NCBI GenBank assembly: GCA_028095005.1
Contig: CM051459.1
Span: forward strand, 133,077,657-133,141,656
Reading direction: 5' to 3'
Length of the DNA stretch: 64,000 nucleotides
From: Rhynchospora pubera
Taxonomy: Eukaryota > Streptophyta > Magnoliopsida > Poales > Cyperaceae
In this document: positions 34,126-47,739 of the stretch, in pieces
Layout of the letters: each line of letters starts with the position of its first letter
How positions within the stretch are numbered: the stretch's first letter is position 1
Program-made: the position numbers and the translations under genes
Notes under the pieces: model-generated
Told to the model about the DNA's origin: nothing
Seen by the model: the letters and a program-made list of their open reading frames with translations, nothing else
Databases searched by the model: none

Positions 34126-37100
34126 TTAAGATTGAACTGCAATTTGGCATGGGCCACCTCTGCGTGAACCAAACAAGGGTCTAGACCTTCTAAACCTGAA
34201 AATATCTTCAATTCGGTAAGTCTGTGGCGTATCGCTTTCACCACAAACCCTCTCATACTCGGTTAAATGTTTATTCCCAAACACCTGGACGCTGAGAGTT
34301 TTTCTCTTCGGTGCATTAACTTTGATGTATTGATTAAAGAAGTCAATGAATTCCTCTTTCTTAAGCTCTCTTAATACTTCAACCTACATGTCACAAAAGA
34401 ATTGACAAAAAAAATAAGAGGTTCTTGAGTGTTCAATTGCAGCTAATGCAGTTACGAGTGATATATATTGCGTTTAATAGAGGCAAACGGAGGCAAATAG
34501 GCCTAACTCTCAGGCACTGAGGCCCATTGATGTAAAGGTACTTTTGTCAGCAACGGAAAGGTAAGTAGTATGGTCAAGCTCAGGTGCACTAACTTCTCTG
34601 ATTGTCACAAGCCATTAATCTCAACATTTTTAAATGCTGTGAATATAGCCTAAAAAAGCCTGTTGACAATAAGTAATTCATGGAGAACCATGCAAACAGC
34701 CAATGATTCAAAAATGGGATTACTGAGACTTGGGCATTGCTCTGACTGAGTGTTGTGAATCAGTATTGGTACACTCCAATATGTTGAGTCCTCAGTCCAC
34801 CAACAGAGTTGAGTGTGTTGCGTACCACTATTTATACACTCTAATTAATCAGGTGACTTCATAATCCATCAGGGAGTTGAGTGATAATATTTAGGCCACC
34901 CTGCCCAAGGGCTTATATGTGGGGTTCTTTTCTTGTATTTTGATGTTTAGTCTGGTACTTTTGTTTCATTTGAATGATTTGGACAATGTTCTGCGTTATT
35001 TTAAAAATAATAATATTAAATACGATGAAAACAAAATAACACTTACTTCAGATTCAAACCTGTCAAACTTATGTGTCCCATTAATGATTTCTGCCCATTC
35101 ATACCCAGATTCTTCCCACAAGTTTTTGAACTTCTCCAACTTTGAATCGATAAGAGCTTTCACATTACGCTAAGCAAATGGAAAAAAAAAATCTTGCAAT
35201 AAGTATATATAGTAAGTTGCTGAAAACATACTTCTTAAATAGAATGTAAATCAATTGTAACATTTATAACCTTATATTCCTTGTCATTCAGTTCATATAT
35301 TGTCCTTTCAAAAGATGCAAAGAAAGCATCAATCCTAGCGTCAAGGTTGTCTGGATCCTGACAAAGTTTAATAACAACATCAATGTTAGAGTTTTGAAGT
35401 GATGTCCATCAAAATGGTGTACAAAGGTGTACAGAGAAAAGCTTCAATTATAAGTACCTTTACTGTCGACTGGATAATGACTTCTAATCCTCTCACACCA
35501 GCATCACTCCTAGATTAATTATTTCAGTGAAAACAAAAGTACACACAAGCAATTAATTCTGCAGCATTATTCTCATCATAAGAAAGATATGCTTGCGAAT
35601 TAGAAGGATTTTCCACAACAAAATGATGACACATTATTTTGCTCTTTGGGTAGAGTTAAACAAGTTTTGTGTTAGTTTTATCATTATACCTTGATGATAG
35701 ACTCGTTATGTACCCAAGTTGCTCCACTGAACGAAGCTGGTTGAAAGCTGGTTGACTGGCAATGAGAGAAAACAGTTGGAGTTGCACATTGAGGAGAGGA
35801 TCGTCTTGGTGAATCTACAAAATGGATAGCATGCAGTCGTTCAGTCTTTTTAATTATCAGTGATTTAAATAGCGCCGCTATGAACCGTAATAGCCCCGCT
35901 ATAGCGGTACAACTTGGTAGACCGCTACAGTGCTAAACTAAAACTGCCGCTATAGCGGTGTTCATTGGTATATAGTAATATTACTTAAAATTATATTTAT
36001 TTTTGGTCTTTTATTTCTTATGGTGACTATAATGGTAAAAATTAGCAAAATATAGATGCATTTTAATAGTATTTTAGAAAAATATAGCGAAACAATTTAT
36101 TACTTGCTAGTATAGAATCAGTATTACAAATATATCTTTGACATATAAGCTATGACTGACTTGATATAATATTAAGTACAATGAGATTTGCCTATTGCAA
36201 TAATGGATTGTAAAGTGTATGTGTTAAATTTAACTATCATAACATGCATATAATGTAATATGATATTTAATTTTTAATTAAAAATATATATATGATGTAA
36301 TAAATAAGTACATTTGTACATGTCCGTTATGATCCCATAGCGGCCGCTAAATGACCGCTACCCGCTATCCGCTATGACATGAGGTTGTCCGCTACCAACC
36401 TGTTATCCGCTATTTAAACCTTTGTTAATTATTGTCTTATTGAGAAAAAAAATGATCAGTCTATTTGATCAGTCAACTTAATTATAAAAAAAAAATGAAA
36501 TTGCTCTGTTTCACTTAGAGGTAACATAATTATTGGCTACAACTCAATGAACAGATGAACTTCCAGAGATTGTGCTATAACATTAAGATGCAGATTTTAT
36601 TTAAACGTTCACCTTATGTTGCACTTTGAAGAATATTGGCTAACATTAATTCTTGAATCGGTTCATAAAGTGCCTAAAAACTTGGTTAATGCTAAATCTA
36701 AACTATGATATTTTAACCAAATACACCTAAAGCCTAACTATTAGTGATCTAGCTATGAATTAAATATTTAAGGAATAGTTGGAGGCAGGCTTTACACAAA
36801 GATAAGAAAGTAAAGCTAAAGTTGGATACTTATGAAATAAAATAATGGAAACACATTACCTGAATATATTGTACAATTGCCGAATTCTCATCCTTTAGAT
36901 TCATGCCTTTCATGCGATAGAGGAACTTTAAACTGCTCTCAAGCATGGCAACTCTCACGGGCAAGTACTGAGATGGAAACAAGGGCTTGAATACTGAATT
37001 AGGTGTTTTGAACAATATTTCTTCAATATCCGTAATGATTTTTTCTGCTTCTTTTGCTTCAATGTTGCCTGAAAGGGATAATTGATCACAAGAATAGTCT

Positions 37101-40100
37101 TTGCAGCACTGACATTATTTTTTTTTCTAAGTTCGATGTGAGGAATCTTCTTCGAACTGTAGGATCATTAACATAGAATTCTTTTTTTGGAAGGAACAAA
37201 TAATGGTGAATTGTGCCAAACCTGCCACAAAGCACTCCAACAATGTCCTCGACAAAAGATTTGGTATAAACTTAGAGAGATGATCTGCATTAAGCGCGGA
37301 AAGTGCTTCCAGATTCTCATTAGAAGGCCACGATTGATCATAAAGCATCAAACTTAGGTAGTAGCTAGCTTGGGAGTAAGGTTGAGAGAACTTAATATTC
37401 TCGTATTCCTTCAGGTATGTTTCCTGTAATGCCGAATAGCAATTAATTTATCATTATGTCTTACACAAACAATAACAATAATAACAACAAAAAATAAAAA
37501 TAATAATACAAAGAAGAAGAAGAAGAAGAAGAACAACAACAACAACAATAATAATAACGACAAAGCTTTTAGTTCCAAACAAGTTGGGTAGGCTAGAAAT
37601 GAAACCCAGGCAGACAGATTCGCCAAAAATTTTACACAAACAGTTGGTAAAGAAACATTCTGTTTTGGTATAATGGTTTTTATTGTAATGTAATATGACT
37701 GAACAGTATGGACTTGATTAAAGCCACAGCCAGCTCACAGAACAAATTATCAATTACTTACCTTAAAGACAGAAAATCTGTTAGCTTTGACTTCAAACTG
37801 TGCAATCTGCATCATTATGGCATCTATCAAGAGTCTCATCTTGTGATTATAGCCTGTTACAGCCACCTACAAGACATATGAGTAGTTTCTTCAAATATTT
37901 GGATTGAGTTAGGTTCAGTAAATACTTATTTCAATCAATTAAAAAAAGAAAGACAATCAATTCAGAAATTGAATCTCTCTTTCCTCCTGGAAAGTCAAAT
38001 TAACTTTCTAGCCTCCTAATCTCCACAACATACCTCAAAATGAGAATCTTTTTGGAAAAAATAAAATAATAAATATGCTTGAAAAATAAAGAATAGTTCG
38101 GACCTGGAAACCAGTAGCAGTACTGGAAATTGAATAAGACAAGCTTGCAATCTGAGCATTATAAGCTAATTCCATGAAAAGATAAAAGCAAAATAAATCA
38201 ATCAATTGACATTCTTCATTACAAATCTGTATCCTACTGCATAGTTGTGATGATTGAGGAACATGTGTATATATAGCGCACGTCTTATATATATTATTGT
38301 TTTTTTATTTTGGGGGAGGGGGGTCGGGGGGTGTGGGTGCAATTTCCAGAAATTAAGTAGTCCAGCTCTCCTGCTAATGTTGCTATGCCATTACAACTGT
38401 GACAATGTGAGTTCATTCAACATCCTGAAGGCATGGAACACTATAATGATGCTTTTTGAAGTAATTACTTACCATAATCATTCAAGTAATCTGTTAGTAA
38501 CGATACAAAAAGGCTCGTCAGAACTTCTGCTTCTGGCGAGTTATTTGCCAAGGGGCAGTGAAAATCAATCACAACATAAGCTTTTGGAACCAAGAATTTC
38601 TTGTCGGGTTTGTGCCATAAAGTCGAAAAAGATGAGTTCCTTATAACTTTTGGAAACTTTACCTGGTGGATATAATTGAAAAGTTTCATATGGTTTTATG
38701 CTTTAGAGCTATTTAAAAATTCCTTTATTTATTTCAATTTTTGTGCGAGGCTGCTAATGATTGCTTAATAAAAAAAAAAAATGGCCCATCTTTATTTATT
38801 GCCAAAGGTCTACCAAGCTGCACAACAGTTTTGTATGATTTCTTGGTTGTAGTCAAATGCAACCCTTCTTAAGAGTTAAACATCATTATTGTTTTTCTTA
38901 TTTTATTGATAAGAAAAAATGAGATTGCCTCTTCTTTTGGAGCATGAAGGGTAAAGTCAGTTGGAATGAAAATGTTGGGCTCAGGGAGATGTAGATCTGC
39001 ATCAGGGGCATTATTCTTCCATTGCTAAAAGAAAATTGAACTTAATTAGTGAAAAAATAAATATAATATGCTGATATGTGGGGAACTTCAATTTTTCATG
39101 CCTCCATATATATCAAATCCAGTGACGTTACTTTGTTGTTTGAATTGTAGAGTTATTTGGTTATCAAAAACTACAATGCCTTGATCTCCTCCAAAAAAAA
39201 AGGAACTACAACGTGGATGCTATATGATAGTTTAATTAGTAATGTACTTATGAGTATAAATTAGATAAGAAAGTTTCATTTCTCTTTTTTTAGAAAAAAT
39301 AAAATGCACAACTTACTTCAACTTCATGTACCATTATTACTAGAGAAATTTATAAATTCCATTAATCGATGATGCCACATGAACGAACCTTTATAGTATC
39401 TGGAGTGATCTTTTGGACACTGTATGAGGTGCCATACCATGGTTCAGTTAAGTCAGTAGACCCTTCAAACTTTTTCGATTCCCAAAATATTCTAGCAAAA
39501 GGAACAATTGTATGTAACAATAACTACAAGGAGTCAAGGACAAAATGCAAGTGCAGTCCTGAGAAAAGAAAAATAACATGCATGGAAGTAACTGATTTAC
39601 CGGACTTTGTCAGGAGATAGCTCATCTAGCTTTTTCTGAATAAGGATTGGATCAAATTTTGATGGCAAAGACTCACCAACTAGCCATTCCTCTGGCGGGA
39701 AAAACTATTGTGCAAACAGAAAAAAAAATAAAAATCTAATTAAAACATATTTTATTTTTCAAGGCCATACAACAGTTAATTTTGTGCAACAGTTCTATCG
39801 TGTTTGATTCATTCCATAATCCATTTATACAACAATAAATCACAAAAAATATAATTTTCTAATAAAAGAACGAAACATAGCAATTGAAGTTTCTTTTTGG
39901 ACTAAAAATGAGGATCCAGCTCTCACCTTTGTTTGAAATAACTATAAAGTTCTGTACATAGTATGCAATTAATTAGCAATTGAAGCTTATTTTGAATTAT
40001 CATCTAGTTTTATAGTAATTTTTTTATGAAAACTTGAGACTGAAAGAAACACAAATACACTGATAAAGGTTGAGAAAGAAAGGAACAAAAACAAATAGAT

Positions 40101-43100
40101 ATATAAACCTTCCACAGGAAAGCCAAGGTCATGGCTTACAATAGTAAACGATGAGAAATAAAAACAAAACAAAACTACAAACTCTCATTTACAGAGTAAG
40201 AAGATCTGGGAGTTCCCACCTAAATTTCATTGAATCAGTCTGGAGAGCATTTGTATACAAGTTACTTTTTATTATAAAAGTGTCCATTTTTATTTAGAAA
40301 GTTAACATAACTCGAACAGAAGAATGATTTAATTAGACTCTAAGCTAGTTGTGTATATGCACAAATCTGCTAAAGCAATAGCATACAAACATAGAAAGTT
40401 ATTTTTTGTTGAGTACTAGTGTTTGGTAATATTTGTTTCTTAATTCATATATGTTATGTTTTAGTTTTATGACAATTAGAAAATAAGAAACCAATTGTTA
40501 TTCTAGGCAGTATTGTATTAGGAAATATATTTCTTACTATGTAATAGATGTAATAGTAGTATAAAGTAATGAAAGAAAACAGAAAATGGTGTAGCAAGAT
40601 TTACACACCACAAAAATTTTCTCTCTGTTCTGTCTGTGATCATTGTGAATTGAGTTGATTATTTGAGTATTTCCAACAATTGGTATCAGAGCGCAGTATT
40701 ATGGGAGACAACAACACCGAGATAAAGAAGACTCCACCACCGAAAGTACTGGTGAGAGGAGGTGGTGTGCCAATCCAGTACCCCATGTTGAACCATGAGA
40801 ATTATGGCTTGTGGGCTATAAAAATGAAGATCATCATGCGATCCCTGTGTGTATGGGAAGCAATAGATGGTAGTGCATCAGTTGATGTAGAGAAGGATCA
40901 TGGTGCCATGGCAGCGATCTCTCAAGCCGTGCCAGATGATGTGATGATGGCAATTGCTGAAAAGAAAACAGCGAAGGAGGCGTGGGAGGCAATCAAGGAA
41001 ATGAGTATAGGTGAGGACCGTGCCAAAAAAGCAAAGGCACAAGTCTTAAAGCGACAGTTTGATCAGATTGTTATGGATGATTCCGACAACATTCTTGATT
41101 TTTCAAGGATATTTACTTGTGTTGTGAGCGAGATTCGCTCTCTTGGAGAAGAATTGAAAGAAAGCACTGTAGTTGAAAAATTATTTGGAGTTGTCCCTGA
41201 TAGGTTTCTTCCCATTATTGGTACCATAGAACAATGGGGGGACATGACCACGATGTCTGTTACAGAGGCAATAGGACGATTGCGAGTCTTTGAGGAAAGT
41301 TTGAAAGGGAGACGTAAATTTGAGAAAGAAGAAGAGCAGTTGTTATTGACACGTGCACAGTGGGAAGCATTAGCTCTAAAAGAAAAGAAAGACGTTGAAA
41401 GAAAAAGGCCATATAAAAAATTTGACAAGTTGAAGGTTAAGTGTTTCAATTGCTTAGAATATGGTCACTTTGCTTCTGAATGCACCCAATTTCAAAAGGA
41501 GAAGGCATATGTGGTAGAAGTGGAAGATGATGAACCTGCCTTATTGATGCTTGAAGCAAGTGAGTTGATGTGAAATCCGACACAACTAGCTTAGGGAAGT
41601 GAATGTTATGGTAAGCTAGTTGTGTCTGCATATTGACACAAATCTGCTAAAGCAATAGCATACAAACATAGAAAGTTATTTTTTGTTGAGTACTAGTATT
41701 TGGTAATATTTGTTTCTTAATTCATATATGTTATGTTTTAGTTTTATGGCAATTAGAAAATAAGAAAGCAATTGTTATTCTAGGCAGTATTGTATTAGGA
41801 AATATATATTTCTTACTATGTAATAGATGTAATAGTAGTATAAAGTAATGAAAGAAAACAGAAAATGGTGTAGCAAGATTTACACACCACAAAAATTTTC
41901 TCTCTGTTCTGTTTGTGATCATTGTGAATTGAGTTGATTATTTGAGTATTTCCAACACTGATCAGTTTGTAGTTATGGATGGATTTTCATATGCATTTTC
42001 TTTATTATTACTATTCATTAATTCATTTGTGCAGTATTCAGCTGCCGATGTATTTGCCTGGGTAATTTAAGCACACAAATACTAATTTTAGAATGTCTAC
42101 ATATTAAATATGTATGTTAAAAAAAAGAAAGCCCTGTTTACATATTACTATCGAGTTGGGGGATTGCTATCGAGTTGTTAAAAGAAAGCCCTGTTTACAT
42201 ATTACTTTATTTATTAATATGTATGCCAAAAAATAACTACAACATATATTTCTGATTTTTTTTTATTTGGAACCTCTAGATGTAATCTATTTTGCATACA
42301 TTTAGTATTACTGCAACCTCAAGCTGATAGTGAACAGTTTTTTTTAAAAAAAAAAATTCCATCCCTTAGACAAAATGACTTCAGTGAATTAACATTAAGC
42401 TAGTTATACATCTTGCAAAGCAAACTCTTAGTTAAGCTCTTAATGTTTAAATTTGCAAATCAATATTCTTCATGTCCTCTATATTTATATATACTGTGGA
42501 ACTACCTAATTAACTTTGGTTTAAAGTAAATTTAGTTAGATATAACAGAACATCAGATGAAAGCATAAAAAAGGTGATTGCCTTACCGGCATTGTGCCAT
42601 TAACAAAGAGAGCATAATTGAGGGGTTGACACTTATCCTGATAATTGAATTCAGTCTCACACATCGCCACCAACTAAAGAATGGTAGAAAAAATAAATAG
42701 TGTAAGAAATCAATTTGTATTCCTAAAGTAGGTATTTAGCCTAGTTTAAAATTTTCATTAATTTAACATGTTCTTACATACCTCATCAAAAAACCATTTG
42801 TGAATCTCAGATCCCTTCAACAGGTCTATATACTTGAACACTATACCCACAATATCTTCCTTATGGTCTACAATGTTTACATTCACAGAAAACGAATTGG
42901 AAACCTTGCAAATATTGCCCAGTATTCTATGTGTTGGGAATAAGACCAAGCATTATCACATTAAAAAAAATGTATTATATTGAAAGGAACTAACCGTGTC
43001 CCTCATCAGTGAGACGAATGCTAACAGAGAAGAAAGAATACTCATTACTGTCACTCCCTGCCCCAGCCATCAAGCCCATGGCCCATCCTAACACAAAATT

Positions 43101-46100
43101 TGAGAAAGAACATACCATTGGTATCAGAGAGAGCAAAATTTCCACCGAACTTTGCTAAGCTAATAATAACATTATTGCCGTTGTTACTGCTTTGACTTTT
43201 ACTACTATTAATATTATTTTTCTTTCATATTGTATAACTGTGCTTTATTCCTAACTTTCCCAGGATTGTGAATCCAATGGATATCTCAGATGATTCTTGG
43301 GTATCAGTCAACCCATCAAATAGTTATCCAGCCGTTTTTAAAAATTCATATCTTATAAGGTGAAAAAAGCAGAAAATTTTGGGAGTCTAACCTAGATGCT
43401 TCAAAATATAATATATAGAGCCCTCCCCTTCATGGCCTATGAGATTTGCGAGATAATGGTGAGGTGCTTCTTTGTAATGCTGGATACTAGGTGTAGTTGG
43501 CCAGACAATTTTCAAGTAGTCTCCTTCTGTGATTGGTATTGCCTTGACAAGTATCTGTGCAAACAATGGGAAGGAAAAGAAGCAAATTACAGTTGTTATT
43601 AATGTATCAAGACAAGAACTCATTGCTGGCACATGCCATAAGGGACTATATTACACCTTAAGCCACATAACGCAAACAAAAATGAAGAAGATAGGTTCAT
43701 CATACGAAGTTAAAATGATGATTAATGTAGTTCCTCTCTGCTGATAAGCTTTAAACTAGCACAACTTAAAAAATCTAAAATTTTTTTCTAAAAATTTACA
43801 TATACCTGGAGATATTCTTCAGTACATGGGTTGCCAGGACATTTGAACAATCTATTTTCAGTGTTTGTAACATCAGAAAATAAGCTCTCCACCAAACTCT
43901 GCAAACTATCAAGGCATTCTGCAAAAATAGGGGCATTTAATGAAACATTTACCACTTTCTGATTACCTACAGAAGTTAACTAAATTTTGTACAACTTTAC
44001 CTTTTCCATAAACAGTAAGATGCATTAAATTAGCTGAATAGTTCTCTGAATAAAATCTTAGTAGCTCTTCTCTTATGTCCAGCCCTTTTTCTTTGGGGCC
44101 AACGTCCAGTGTTTCAATACTCCCTGAGATATTATTATTTTTTATAACTGTACTTATCAATATTCCAGTTCGAACTTTTGAGAAATGATTAAAACTCAAT
44201 TCACACTGTGATTTTGATTACCTGTCGTGAACTTATGATAAGGATGATCTTTTGAAGAAAGATGCTTGTAAAGCTTGCAAAAGAGAATACATAAATTGTT
44301 CAGAAATTCATATTACAATGGATTATGACGTTATGCTAAATTTGTACAGGTATACATTATAGATCAAAAGGTCATCTTGTATTGTGAAATAATTGATGTA
44401 CCTGATACATGCGACAATTATCAGACAGAAGGTTCTTTTTGTGTTCTGAAATGAAAAAAATAATAAAAACAAATTTAAAAAAATATATATATTGCATTTT
44501 GTTTTGATGTTCTAAGAGGTACTTTTACTCAAATTAAAACAGAGTCGACTGCATTTATCTAAATAGAAAAATAAAAAAATATTACTATTATTTACCAGAG
44601 TCGACTGCATTTATCTCTCTGTTAACAGCATCAGCAGACATCAAAGGTTTAACAAAAAATTGCGCAAATCTAAATATGAAAAAAAAACAATAAATATCAA
44701 GGGAAATGGCAATAAAAAAAAGAGAAAGTTTAATATGCACTATAGTGCATAGGGCACTCCGTGCACCACGGACTTTTTCGTGGATATGTTTGTAAATTGA
44801 CAAATCTAATTTAACCAATCTAATTTACATATTGAAATCTCATAGAAAACCAAATTTTAGAATTTTTTAGATTTTATTACTATTTTTTTCGAATTTTTTA
44901 AAACATGTCATTTTTGGAAAATTGTAAATAGTACAACATTCCAAAAATAGCATGTTTTAAAAAAATCGAAAAAAATAGTAATAAAATCTAAAAAATTGTA
45001 AATTTTGGTTTGGTATTAGATTTCAATATGTAGATTAGATTGGTTAAATTAGATTTTTCAATTTACAAAAATATTTCCGAAAAAGTCCGTGGTGCACGGA
45101 ATGCTCTATGCACTATGGTGCATATTAAACTTTCTCTAAAAAAAAACATATATATAATAAGGAATGTGCATATCATCGTCTTATGATGCTTGGGGTACGA
45201 TTAAAATAGGCAAGAAAAAGAAACTCTACCGGTCCAGAGCCTCGTTAAAGTTGTCGACATTGACGTCAAAATAAAAATTGGTGCTCTCAGAACCTGTAGT
45301 TGCATTAGTGGACCCCCCATGCTGGAAACAATAATAGACAAAATAAATCAATAAGAACTATCATGAATTGGACGTACAGATGTCAACCTAACAACAAAAT
45401 AATGTGTTGAAAACAATATTATACCTCAGTAATGTATTTGGAATAGCTGTTTTCCTCTGGGTATTTCTCACTTGCATAAAATAGCATATGCTCTGTTCAG
45501 ATGTAAATTCTATGTTAGTGCTACAACCAAAAATCTGAAAACAAACCCATATTAAAATTTTAAAAGAGCTTAAGGCTAAGTCAAGTAAGTCACTATGGAT
45601 AGAATATTAATTGATAACCTAGCTTCTAAGCCTCTTCAGAATTGAACTTCAATAGCGCGACTCAGTTGGGCATTACTACAAGCATGTAACGTGCCCTCTA
45701 ATTCTAAGCCGCATTGTATCAGTTCTAACTTCTAAGCCGCATGTTTCAAATCGAAAGATGCAGATCAATTCAATTTGTTTACCGACATTTTCACTCCACA
45801 GTGTAGAATTCCAGATAAATTTCTTAATTTTTTTCCTGTCGGTGGAATGTGGTATGAAAAGTTGAAAACCCATATTATCTATAATGTAAGCGATGCTATG
45901 TATTTTTATATTTTCTAATTTATAAACCTACTTACCTACCCATCTTTTCTACGGGATGATTTTATTTAATATTTATTTATTCCTATAAAAAACGTAACCG
46001 ATGTCGATGGGAGCTAGGATGACGTCAGCTTTATTATTGAAATTTAAATTGGTTGACCATGAACATTAATTATATATAATTACTTAGGAAATTTCCTCGA

Positions 46101-47739
46101 AAATGTATGGTAGTAGAATATGACAATATGAGTACATAACTTTTTTTCTTTTTATTTTTTTTTTCTGAGAAGAATACGATTTGGCATACCTAGAAAGTGG
46201 GCCAGACCATTGATGCCATCCGGGTCACTGAAGGCTCCAACTGAGACCCGCATTACAGCTGCAGCCTGTGAAAGTAAGTAAGTAACCACACCATTTTAAT
46301 CTTATATTATTAGTACTATCCTCTTTATTTTATTTAAATAATACAATATTATGCATTTGCAAACGATGTCTGTCAATAAGTTGGCCAACTTTTTCGCATT
46401 ATTTTTATATTATAAATTTCAGTCTATTCTTCTGACTGATGCATTTCATCTTAATTAGATATCAAAATGCAGATTGAAGATAGTTTCAACATTCCATCTT
46501 TTTTTCCATCTTATATCTTACCATATAATAAAATGGCAATAATAAAAGAAGAGGGCTTCAACAATCATAATGTTTCTTTTTTGGGAAGAATATAATTCCA
46601 ACATTATCGCTTTCATTAGAAATTCGAGACCATAGCTAAACTCACTTGAACAGAATGGTAATAGATCAAGTAAAATCCAAATTCTCTCTCCGAAGAGAGA
46701 GAAACTTCTCTATTTGGAGCAATATCACAAATTTATACAAAACAAAATGATACAATGTGGTTGCGCGCACACTTCACAAAAAAAAAAAAAGTAACTTTTG
46801 ATCCGGCCATTGAATCGGGTTGGAATTTTAACCGAAGCTCTGTGACCCAAAGCCCAAAACAAAACCAAGCATAAGATTTTGTGAGCTCAAATTCACGATT
46901 GAAGTCTTCCTTTATGGACATTTGGGATTTTTTTCACAAATTTCAAACTTTTAGAGTTGTTTTAGCATTTTTTACGTATTTTGTTTTTCTAGGATTTTGT
47001 ATTTACTTATTTAAGACAGTCGTAGTGTCTTTTGACAATGATTGATGTTTTAGAATTGAACTTTATCAAAGAATTGAGAATTTGTGTAATCTTAGAACCA
47101 AAAAAATCTCTTTTTCTTATTTTTTTTTCGTTCTCTTTTGTCTATTGTTCGTGAATCACAAAACCATTCAAGAATTTTTATTAGTTAGAACATTAAAAGG
47201 TACCTTGGCAGGTCCTTGAAGCTAGACGATAGCTCTTAAGTCGTTTGGTTTGGATTTGGTTTAAAATTACGAATGTACTTGTGTGGATTGTATTTCAATA
47301 TTTTCAAAAAGTCCTCTTTTATCTCATTACTAATGATGCCTATTTAATATGTAAAAAAAATAGTTTTATTTTCTTTGTATGCAATTGAAATATTGATTGA
47401 CAATCATAAATAAATCCTAAAAAATAATAAAATGTTGAGAGAGACAAAATAGAACAAAAAATAAAGGGAAATTCTGCCATGAGAATTATTTTTGAATCGG
47501 ATTTTGATCTCAATCACTTATTTTAAAAAAAAAAATAATTCATTAGCACTCATGAACGGTTGCGATTAAAGTCCGATTTAGAAATTGGTACTCATGACAG
47601 AATTTCTAAAATAATAAATATAAAACCTTGTCTATTTCAGCATCGCTGATAAGCATGACTTGAAGAGAATTGGGAAGGATGATCCTGCGGTAATCTCTGG
47701 TGTCGCTTTGGGACCTTATAAACTCCACATCTGACACTC

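Noticed and set aside
37411..37639. Hydrophobic minus-strand frames (poly-Leu/Phe/Val)
   Set aside because: They are read-outs of the AAT/AAG/AAC microsatellite in an M16 intron.
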